Assembly: GCF_032854445.1 (NCBI RefSeq)
Contig: NC_088297.1
Location: 24,379,127-24,443,126, forward strand
DNA: 64,000 nucleotides
Reading direction: 5' to 3'
DNA from: Liolophura sinensis
Lineage: Eukaryota; Mollusca; Polyplacophora; Chitonida; Chitonidae
Part shown: piece by piece, positions 48,501 through 60,500 of the stretch
Position numbering within the stretch: the first letter of the stretch is position 1
Layout of the letters: the number at the start of each line of letters is the position of its first letter
Notes under the pieces: generated by a model
What the model saw: the letters and a program-made list of their open reading frames with translations, nothing else
Database searches by the model: none
What the model was told of the DNA's origin: nothing
Translations under genes and position numbers: made by a program

Positions 48501-51500
48501 GCTTATGTCGGCTGTAATCATAAATGTTATGTATATTTATTTATTTATTTATTTGATTGATGTTTTACGCCTTACTCAAGTATATATTGTTTTGTAAAGT
48601 AATGTTTTATATAAACTGGAAATTATGTAATATAAATCGTTTAATGCCAGGTGGTTTCATGTTATAATTTACTTAATGTAATGATCAAACAGCAGTTTGA
48701 GTAACTGTAGGCCATCACTATTAACATTACTGTAAGTTGTTTTACCTGATTCTGCCTAAACCGTAGACGTCAAAGTATGTATGTGTAATTGAGGTTTAAC
48801 GTACTACTTAACAATTTTTCCGTCATATGACGACTAGAGATGTCAAAGTTACTGCTATCTTAGCATTTACACCAGTACGTGATGAAATTTAGTCGCTTAT
48901 AGCATTCAGTTATAATGTTTTGTTTACATGATGAAATTTAGTCGCCTGTTGCATTCAATTACAATGGTTTTGTTTACATTATGAAATTTAGTCGCCTGTT
49001 GCATTCAATTACAATGTTTTGTTTACATGATGAAATTTAGTCGGCTGTTAAATTCAATTACAATGGTTTGTTTACATGATGAAATTTAGTCGCGAGTTCT
49101 TTGGCGGTTTGTGTTGAGTATTGTTTCGGAAATTGGGTCACGATTAATGGCCTTGAAGGTTCATTATCGTTCACAATTCGCCTTTAAGGAATATTTGCTA
49201 AGAGGCCTTAATTTCACTATTACTATTGCACACATTGCCTGTGATAAAGCTCTTCTTGATTTTTACATGTTATATTCTGGATGTCAGATTTGACTTCTCA
49301 GGTTCTTTATAAAAAATATGTTCACTTGAAACTTTAAATGAGCTTTCCCTACTGTAAACTGTCAATCATTTGAAGACTATTTCAAACCGAGGATGAACTC
49401 TAAACCTGTTTAGTTTTACTTACGCGGCAGATGGTCGGGATCTCTGTTCTTAGAGATGTTCTTCTCTGTACACGCCGCCTTGAAAGCCTCAGAGCTCGGC
49501 TTATTCTGTAGTACCTCCAGTGCCTGAAAGCAAAGAGGCAAAATCCATACAACTCAGTATACGACACCTCACGTGCGTGAGAAAAAAAAAACGTTTTATT
49601 TCTCATGCATTTAATAATATTTATCATAACTTCTTCTTCCATTAGAAGTAATCCTCTATACCTGTATGGAAATGAAAAAGTTCAATCTAATTTTTAAAAA
49701 ATTGACAACCACATTCAAAGCTTATTATGCATTATTGATTTTTATCTGATTTGTGTTTTACGCTGTGCTCAAGAATATTTCACTTATACGACGGCCGCCA
49801 CCATTATGGTGGGAGGAAACCGGGCAGAACTTGTATTTGTAAGGCTATATTCTTTGACACGATGACTAATAGTATAAAACTGAAATACTGGAAGGTACTT
49901 TGGACGGCATAAACAAGTTTAATAAAAAGTTTATGCAAAACAATTACAAATTATGATTCTCATTTTTATTCGCTTACATTTACAATAAATAGTTCTGAAA
50001 CAAATAACACATTTATCAACTGGATAAATGAAAATCGGAAAACACAGCTGACTGAGAATATTGCATTTTGATGTTTCTGTTCTGAACAAAATGTCCCAGT
50101 CCATGTACCTCAAATTCTGACTGGATCTTGGGTACATTGTTAGGCGGGACAGGCCGGAAGTAAGATGTGGATTGCTGCGCAAACTCCGGGGTTGTGACAA
50201 TGCTGTCAGCTCCAACCCAGGCATCAAGGAGTACACGGTGAAGGAAGGTAAACTGACCCTAGCAAAGAGAAACACATTTAAAATATTTAAACATTTTAAA
50301 GTCGTTGGTGAAGAGAAATTTAAATATTGAGAGAATAATCTAACCTAGCAGAGACACCATCTGCCTGCTCGGCTAACAGTCAATCAAACATAATGATATT
50401 CCTTACAAGAATAGATTTTCAACTGTAGGTTGTGTACTTTACAAAATTTAAAGCATGGAAAATTTTCAGGACCTATGGTGCTTAGATAGAAAAATATAAG
50501 TACATTTGCGAAGAGTAATTAAATGATCTCTACTCTAGCCACATTAGTATGTATATTATACCATTGTACTGAAACCGGGAACGAGGTAAATTTTCCCGCG
50601 TAAAGACGACTCGGGTCCAGGCCGGACTGACCATTGTTCTCTCCTAATATATGAGTACTACGTCACCATTCTGCACACAAAACGTCATCACAGAGGTAGG
50701 AAAGAACAATGGATTACACATGTTAGAGGTGGATTACTTTAGGAGGGAAAGGCTTTCATTTCCCGCTCAGCTATGGCACACTGTTGAGATATGGAGGAAA
50801 CAATCTCAAAGTGACAAATGTTACCTGAGTTTAGTGAGTCTCACATCACCTGGTTTGTTTGTGGAACCGTTGAAAGGTCTTAAATACAGCAAGGAGATAT
50901 CCACTTTTCTAAACGTAACTGAATTTGAAGTTGTTTACTGCCTTCCTCACGCGATCTCGACGAGGCATTACAGAGCAGGAAAACATCTTAGAACATGTCA
51001 TGCAGGTAACAGCCAATCGGTAAGTTCACACCTGCCCATGCTCCTGATTCTGTTACAGAATTCTCCGCTCGACGTTCGGTATCGCGAGACGGTACAAGAT
51101 TTTGCGAGACTAACCTGAGTCTGGATCATATTTGCCCTCTGTGACCGGATCCGTGTCACATACTTGGGAATGTCAACTTGATTCTCGGCCCGAGCTTGCT
51201 CCAGTAAAATGTCAAGGGCGATATACGTGCCTGTCCGGCCCACCCCAGCGCTGTGGTAGTGTAAAGACAATGTGAAATGCTTGAGTGAGTACTTGGGGGT
51301 TAACATCATACTTTAACATCGTAATTTTTTAGTCATATGACCACGAAGGTTATTAGCGTCCATGTTCGTGTAATGTGCCTCCTTGTTGCAGGATGGATAT
51401 CCATCACTCTTTTACCTAGTGCTGCTTCACTGAGACGACTTACCGAAGGTAAGTAATTCGCCCAGCCAGAGCAATTATACTGATACTGGTCAGGCAGTCA

Positions 51501-54500
51501 TCGTACAATCCCCTTAATGCTGTTTCAACTTCCTCTGTTTTAAGGTCTTTGGTGTGACCCGACCCATGATTGACCCTGGATGTACCGCCCCGAAGTGGAC
51601 GCTCTACCAACTGAGCTACCGAAGCCAGTGAAGACAATGTGGATAGATAACATTCACCACAAATAGACATTCTATAGTGCCTGCAGCGATGTAGGAAATG
51701 CACAGGCACTCTGATAATGTACAGACAATGTGGATAGATACCACCCACAACAAACAGACATTGTATAGTACCTGCAGCGATGTAAGACAGGCACAGGCAC
51801 TCTGATAATTTACAGACAATTCGAGTTGATAACACTCACAACAAATAGACATTATATATTACCTATACCGATGTACAACCGACACAAGAACTGTGATGGT
51901 GTACAGACAATGCAAGTTGATAACACTCACAACAAGTAGACATTCTATCGTACCTATACCGATGTACAACCGACACGAGAGCTGTGATGGTGTACAGGCA
52001 ATGCAGGTTGATAACACTCACAACAAATAGACATTCTATCGTACCTATACCGATGTACAACCGACACGAGAACTGTGATGGTGTACAGGCAATGCGGGTT
52101 GATAACACTCACAACAAATACACATTATATAGTACCTACAGCGATGTAGGACAGGCAGTTACACTCTGATAATGTACTGACAATGCGAGTTGATAACACT
52201 CACAACAAATAGACATTCTATAGTACCTATACCGATGTACAACCGACACGAGAACTGTGATGGTGTACAGGCAATGCGGGTTGATAACACTCACAACAAA
52301 CAGACATTCTATAGTACATACAGCGATGTATGATAGGCAGTTACACTCTGATAATGTACTGACAATGCCAGTTGATAACACTCACAACAAATAGACATTC
52401 TATAGTACCTATACGGATGTACAACCGCCACGAGAACTGTGATGGTGTACAGACATTGCGGGTTGATAACACTCACAAACAGACAAATATTCTGTGGTAC
52501 CTAACAAGGCACTTACTTTAGGACAGGTTAAACTTACTTTGCTTGCATATATAATTGCCAAACATTATGCACCAATTTGATTAGTTTCAATGCAAAATCA
52601 AAATGTAATGAAAAATTGCAAGTAAAATTAAGAAAAATTCCAATCGTAAAGTGGAATTTTAGCTTGAAACATAGCGAGTAAACATTGTTGTGAGACACTG
52701 AAACTGATTACGTCCGTTAGACACATAAAATATACTAATAATGTAATAGTTAGGGCTATTGTCAAAGACTCCCAAGCCCAACCGTGCAAAGATACATTCG
52801 TTTTACATTTTGGTATAAATATACAGCAATATTTCACTCATGCAAAAATCCTAGTGTTATAAATTCTGTAAACCAAAGTGGGCTTACATGTACACGGAGA
52901 AAAAGGTGTGTGATGAGTTTAAACACGCTACCTGACTGGTTAAGGTCTGGTCACCATCCACAGGTGGGTGATGGATACAAACACCCTACCTGACTGGTCA
53001 AGGTCTGGTCACCATCCACAGGTGGGTGATGGATTCAAACATTCTATCTGACTGGTCAAGATCTGGTCACAATCCACTGGAACGCATTATCTGTACTGGT
53101 CAACGATCGCTGTTCTATGTTTAGAATTTACTATTCTGATTGTTGTTTTACGCCATAATTATGACTTGTTTACTCCACTCTTCTTTGTTGGTTAGCTGTG
53201 GGTGCATGACATCAAAATGCGCCGGGTAAACGATCGTTATCACAATGCACACACGGCCATACGAGCGTCGGCGGCTGTCACCAAGGCCCCATATACAAGG
53301 GGTATACACACTCCGTGTCCCAGGCCCGTCTTGAACCCGCACATCGTGTGTCCTACAGATTGAAAGGCAAGCCTGTTTAAGCGGTAACCGAATAAATGAG
53401 GTGCTACCTGCAGTGGACGACAATGGGTCCCTTTCCCTCATCCTTGGCCTCCTGTACCCGAGTCAGTAAGGAAATTACACCCGTGGTCTCAGACGGGGCA
53501 TCATGATCACCCCAGTGGGTAAAGTGGAACTGTTTGAGCGTCCGCACCTTGCCGTCCTACAACAACAAAGACGTGAATCAGTCACACTAAGTTGTCGTTG
53601 AAATGCAAACAAGGAACTAGAATTTCAGCGTCGAAACATTTGTGTATACAAGCCGTCAACCATACTGAACGTTCCCGGTCAATAATCGCAAGACCTATAT
53701 CTTCGACACAAACCACCCAAAAACTATGAAAGTATATAAAAATAGGAAATTAAGACAGACTCGTTCAAAGAGAAGCAGTCAACAGTTTTTTAACGATGAC
53801 TAAAAGACACAAAGGAAGTTCTAAGCCAATAAATTAAATCAGTATTCAGTTTATGTACCATGTTAGTTCATACGTTGTCTTTAATAACAAAAATATGTGT
53901 AGCATACTGGATTTGTAGAAGGCACCCTTTGACCAAACATCTATATCACGGCTAAATGTACTAATTCTTGCACTATAAACAAAGGGACAAAACTCCGTAT
54001 TTCTGTTCAATTTGCCAATGGTGAATAATCACCTCAAAAAACCGTGCTTAATTTTTGACTATAGCAATTCACTGGATAAGTCCATAGCCGAAGGTCTAAT
54101 CCCGGTACAACTTTTCCCTTAAATCCCCTTAAAATGAACATGTGAATCTAAATACGGTGCATACGCACTTATATTCCAGGGGTGTGGCAAACAATACACT
54201 GGTCAGACAACAGATTTAACTGACCCCCGCTAGCTGTACACAGACAACAGATTTTCAATGGAAATCACTGTTCTCTTCCTGTTAGTCGACACATTAGACA
54301 ATGCTTTCTCTCTTTAACACCGCCTTTAAAGTTTTGTTTTCGTTTTGCAAAGTTCAGGATGAAAACCAGGCTTTGGTAGATGTCAAAGAAACTTTGTTTA
54401 TAAAATAAGTATTAACCCGGTCTGAATGGAAGCCATAGGCCAAGATTAGTATTATTATCCTTTTTGATCTCTCTCTGTGTGTATAGATGTGCACAACACT

Positions 54501-57500
54501 TTGGCATGTCCGTACTTGAAAATTTCTTATCCCAGTGACAATTTACTCCCTAGAAACATTCCCAGATATAAAGCCTGTCGAACTGTTACAATTCACTCCC
54601 TGATGGGCACAAGACGTTCGGAACTGCAGTCAGAATACAAAGACGTAGAAAGTCTAGGACGGAGAATTGACCACGATCATGTACCTGTCAAACCGCAAAA
54701 CTGCAACTACGGCCCAGTCAGTGAGAGCTGGGCTCGAACCCGCGATCTCCATTGTCAGAAACCGATCCGCGGCGTGGAAAGCAAGACTCTAGCCGAATAG
54801 GCTACTATTAATCCAATGCTATATTCAGCTGTCTGTAAAATCAGTCAGACTCACTACCAAAATTTCCTTTGGTCAGTGACACGTAATAACTGAAGCTCTA
54901 CACGTTGATATGTTGTGCGTCTTTAATATTCCAATTCATAACGTTAAACTTCATAAGCTTAATTTCGACATCAAGAATTCATTGCCTCAGGCGACGTCAT
55001 AATTATTCAAAAGCAAGTCGCACGCTAGACATTGGGCGTAGATAGTAATTTGTTTTTCAATAGCTGTACCAGCATGCGGTAAGAATAAACTCCACATAGT
55101 AACAAGACCTACACTTCTGTCTCAGCAAATAGACTACATTAAGGTTTTTCTTACATCCAGTTCTAAAACCATACTGGAAAAAATAAAATAAAACTCATTT
55201 ATGAAGGTTATATTATGCTAAGCCATGCGAACAGTGTCAAATATGGCACTGTCATAAAGTACAGTAAAAGTAGGTAGCAGTTTATGTAACAGGTGCCACT
55301 TTTCTCCAACCACACTGAATTCCGCCCAATATCCAGCATGCCACTGGTTTTTCATAATAGCCACGTCGCCCAAGGCAATGAGTTCTTGCCACGTTCGCTT
55401 CTTTCGTTGGCGTGCCCGTTCTCGGCCCTGTAATCATCATTTATCATTAAACTTGCTTTGAAATGTCATTGTTAGTACTGTGCAAGATTTCTGTAAAACT
55501 TTCCCTGGTGACGGGAGTCATTGTAAATCAAACGCTGAGAGCTGAGCATGCGCTGTGAAGGTCCTGTGCGCAGGACCAATCAGGAACGCCAATCCGCTCT
55601 TTCTGCTCCACCCAGCAAGTCACCTGATGGTTTTCATTGTGCGTGTACTCAAGTAAGTACTCACCGCTCGAACAGTCAGGGTGCGCACACAGAAGTCCTC
55701 AAACTGGTGTGTGGCCAGAAGTTCCACAGTGACGTGGCCGTAAACGGTGCTACCTGACTCCGGCCAGTACTGGTCACATTTGATCTAAAACACATAAAAT
55801 AATGTAAAAAGATTGAACTAGGGAAGAAAACGGGTTTTAAAGCTATAATGAGACGTGAAGACAGTTTGCAGAAAAACGTCTTTACTTTGACTTTGTTATC
55901 TGAAATTTCCTAGTTCAAAGTGAAATTAGCCTGGCATCTGAAACTATGATTTTTGTTTCGCGACATGCTTTAGCTTTACGTTGTGGATTTTCACTGAAAG
56001 ATCGGCCGGTAATCGGGTAAGTGAATTCATCCTGAACCAGACATAGTGTGGCTATAATTTTCAACTTTGCCACGTGTGCATTTTTTCTATTTCTGACATT
56101 CCCCTTTTCCGATTGCTTAGGGATTAATTGGAAAATACAAACGCGCTCCAATGTATCAACAAAAACTACATTTACTAATCTTGAAACTATTATTGTAAAG
56201 TACTTAGCGTGCGGCGTTTCAAAATGTGACCGGTTTACCATGTTTGTAAATGCCAGAACCAGGCTTAAATTGATTTGTCAGAATCCGAAACATTTACACG
56301 AGACAAACCATAACCTGGGGTTATTGTGTAAAAATAAACACCTTGTTTCCCTCCTTTATTTTTGTCAGCATAATGATGATGTCCGTATTCAGTTGCCAAA
56401 CCATCCGCCAGAAATCGTTCATGATGAACGTCGTGGGTCCTGTGAATACAAATGCCCTGTTATTTTCATGCAGACTTACATGTAGAACAAATAATATAAG
56501 GCCGAGTAAATAATCTCCTCAGAAAGAAACCCATAGGTGAAAAATCGCGGTCACACCAGATCTTAGGAAGCCATATGTGGCACATGGACTATTTAGTTAT
56601 ATACATACAACTAAATGTTATAGACATTGGAACGTCACATACAAAGTTTTAATATAATAAAAATGCATACCAAATATTTAGATGGCACATGGTGATCACA
56701 CCAGATGCTCAAAACACACAGGTGACGCATGGTGGTCACACCAGATGATGAGAGCACACAGGTGACACATGGGGGTCAAACCAGTTGGTGAGAACACACA
56801 GGTGACACATGGTGGTCACACCAGATGATGAGAGCACACAGGTGACACATGGTGGTCACACTAGATGCTCAAAACACATAGGTGATGTATGGGGGTCAAA
56901 CCAGATGCTGAGAACACACAGGTGACACATAGTGGCCACACCAAATGCTGAGAGCACATAGGTGACACATGGGGGTCAAACCAGTTGGTGAGAACACACA
57001 GGTGACACATAGTGGTCACACCAGATGCTGAGAGCACACAGGTGACACATGGGGGTCAAACCAGTTGGTGAGAACACACAGGTGACACATAGTGGTCACA
57101 CCAGATGCTGAGAGCACACAGGTGACACATGGTGGTCACACCAGATGCTGAGAGCACATAGGTGACACATGGGGGTCAAACCAGTTGGTGAGAGCACATC
57201 GGTGACACATGGTGGTCACACCAGATGCTGAGAGCACATAGGTGACACATGGGGGTCAAACCAGATGGTGGGAGCACATCGGTGACACATGGTGGTCACA
57301 CCAGATGCTGAGAGCACACAGGTGACACATGGTGGTCACACCAGATGCTGAGAGCACATAGGTGACACATGGGGGTCAAACCAGTTGGTGAGAACACACA
57401 GGTGACACATAGTGGTCACACCAGATGCTGAGAGCACACAGGTGACACATGGGGGTCAAACCAGTTGGTGAGAACACACAGGTGACACATAGTGGTCACA

Positions 57501-60500
57501 CCAGATGCTGAGAGCACACAGGTGACACATGGTGGTCACACCAGATGCTGAGAGCACATAGGTGACACATGGGGGTCAAACCAGTTGGTGAGAGCACATC
57601 GGTGACACATGGTGGTCACACCAGATGCTGAGAGCACATAGGTGACACATGGGGGTCAAACCAGATGGTGGGAGCACATCGGTGACACATGGTGGTCACA
57701 CCAGATGCTGAGAGCACACAGGTGACACATGGGGGTCAAACCAGTTGGTGAGAACACACAGGTGACACATAGTGGTCACACCAGATGCTGAGAGCACACA
57801 GGTGACACATGGTGGTCACACCAGATGCTGAGAGCACATAGGTGACGCATGGTGGTCACACCAGATGCTGAGAGCACATAGGTGACACATGGTGGTCACA
57901 CCAGATGATGAGAACGCACACGTGACACATGGTGGTCACACCAGATGCTGAGAGCACATAGGTGACACATGGTGGTCACACCAGATGCTGAGAGCACATA
58001 GGTGACACATGGTGGTCAAAACAGATGCTGAGAACACATAGATGACACATGGTGGTCAAAACAGATGCTGAGAGCACATAGGTGACACATGGTGGTCAAA
58101 ACAGATGCTGAGAGCACATAGGTGACACTTGATGGTCAATACAGATGCTGAGAGCACATAGGTGACACATGGTGGTCACATCACATGGTGAGAGCACACA
58201 GGTGACACATGGTGGTCAAAACAGATGCTGAGAGCACATAGGTGACACTTGGTGGTCAAAACAGATGCTGAGAGCACATAGGTGACACATGGTGGTCACA
58301 TCACATGGTGAGAGCACACAGGTGACACATGGTGGTCAAAACAGATGCTGAGAGCACATAGGTGACACTTGGTGGTCAAAACAGATGCTGAGAGCACATA
58401 GGTGACACTTGGTGGTCAAAACAGATGCTGAGAGCACATAGGTGACACTTGGTGGTCACATCACATGGTGAGAGCACACAGGTGACACATGGTGGTCAAA
58501 ACAGATGCTGAGAGCACATAGGTGAAGCATGGTGGTCATATCAAATGCTGAGAACACATACGTGACACATGGTGGTCACACCAGAGGGTGAGATCTCCGA
58601 TGGTAAGAACACATAGGTGACACATTCTGGTCATGCTAGATGCTGAGAACACATAGGATGTACTCGATGGTCACACCAGAGGGTGCGAACGCCGCACAAA
58701 GTGACACATGCTGATCACACCAGATTCTGAGATCACATAGGTAGCACATGGTGATCACAACAGATTCTGAGAACACATATGTGATCATATCAGATGCTGA
58801 GAACGCACAGACGGCACATAATGGGAACACCAGATGCTGGGAACACAGCATATGTTGAGAAGTGTTGAGAAGGCATAGGTGGCCAAGAACTAGATATTTT
58901 ATACATTGAAGCGTTACATACCAAGTTTTAAAACAAGTAAACATGCACACCAAATATTTAATAATCAGTTACACAAACGCCGAAACATTACAGCTCATGA
59001 TTCAAACAAATTAACAAGCAACCCAAAAGAAGCAAAGTGTAATACAGTCAAGCATTTTGATCGAGAATCCGGTATCTTGTTTAACTGACCTTGTGCCGCT
59101 ATAAATTTCTTCTTCGTAGAATATCCCTGCAACAAATCATACAAATCGTATCAGGAATCGAAAAGTTCGCTGAAACCTGTATTAACATGATATGTAATCA
59201 CGGAGCTAAATCCTTACTGAAAGACCACTGAAAACTGAGTCAAAACAACTTTTATTTCCTCATTTATTATTAGATTGATTTGGGCTAAATTAATTACAGT
59301 CTCGTGGTTTAGTTCTATGATAAATAATTATCAGCAATGAGAACCTACATCAATGTAACTGGCATTGATGAAATCCGAATAGGGATCGCTGTCACGTGGC
59401 TCCAAGACAACGCGAGAGTGGTCATCTGTAACGAAAAAAATGATCATGTGGGGTTTTGGAAGGGAATACACAAAATATGATTGAGTAATCTGCGTCAATA
59501 TAGTTTTAGTGCTGCCTCAGTGGAATGCCATAGCGATCAGGCATAACGTTTCGTCCAGACATTGTTTATGGACACAGCACTGATGGCACATTGTACAGAT
59601 CGCTTATCCCATTTCTGATGATATCAAATAATGCAATACCAGGATTATTGATTTAAAAGTGGAGTATAATGAGAAGGATCATTTGAAACAAAAATAAAAC
59701 CAATAAGAAAAAACCCACAAAAGGCCTTGAGATATACGCACATGGAACCATTCCTTTGTACCGGCATTTGTGCGCGTGTTGGGGTAAGAATGCTGTCTCT
59801 GACTTCTTCGACACACCTCCAGGTAAATTCTGACAATCAGAAAATAGAGGGTGCATTATCACCCAGGGCCAAATATAGCGCCTTCTGTCTCGTGGAAATT
59901 ATTTTTCAAAAACTAGCTCTTTTTTGTCTGAATTAAAGCTTACACACACAAGAAACGAGAAATCAAATAGTTCACCTACTCATATTGTTACATGCAGAGG
60001 AACTTAAATAACGATGACTCTTGAAGACGAATAAAAAAAGCTTGATACAGTCAGAACAGCTATATCTTGCTTAGTTTCATGCACACACTATCGATGAAAT
60101 TTTACATTGCGTTTCCTTTAACATATCTCCTTCTACCCACAGTGTTCTGATAAAATTCATCGATGAAAGAATACACACAAACACACACACACGTATTTAC
60201 CTCAAATTCATCCGCCAGGGCTTCTGGATCCGCGTCACAATAGCCGACAATTGTCACCAGTTCATTTATACCAATGACCTTGGTTAACATGACCGAATTC
60301 GTGGCATGACTGCCCCTTTTATTTGAAACCTTGAGACTGTCTGCAATACAGAAAGAAGGGGCATATGTATACAAAGTGTTTGCTGCTAAGGTCTTCTTAA
60401 CCACAAATGTCCAGAGCTTTATTCACACGGGGCTGGGGAGGGGGGGAGGGGGGGGCGCTCCGTTGCTGAGGGTGTAGCACGCCATGACCCATCAGCTGTG

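Noticed and set aside
50651-51118. 155-codon plus-strand frame opposite the phosphatase gene
   Set aside because: It lies in an intron antisense to the gene and overlaps an exon edge by only a few bases. No motif recognised.
54720-54800. A tRNA gene
   Set aside because: A- and B-box-like sequences are present, but the arms do not pair as a cloverleaf; it is better explained as a SINE head.
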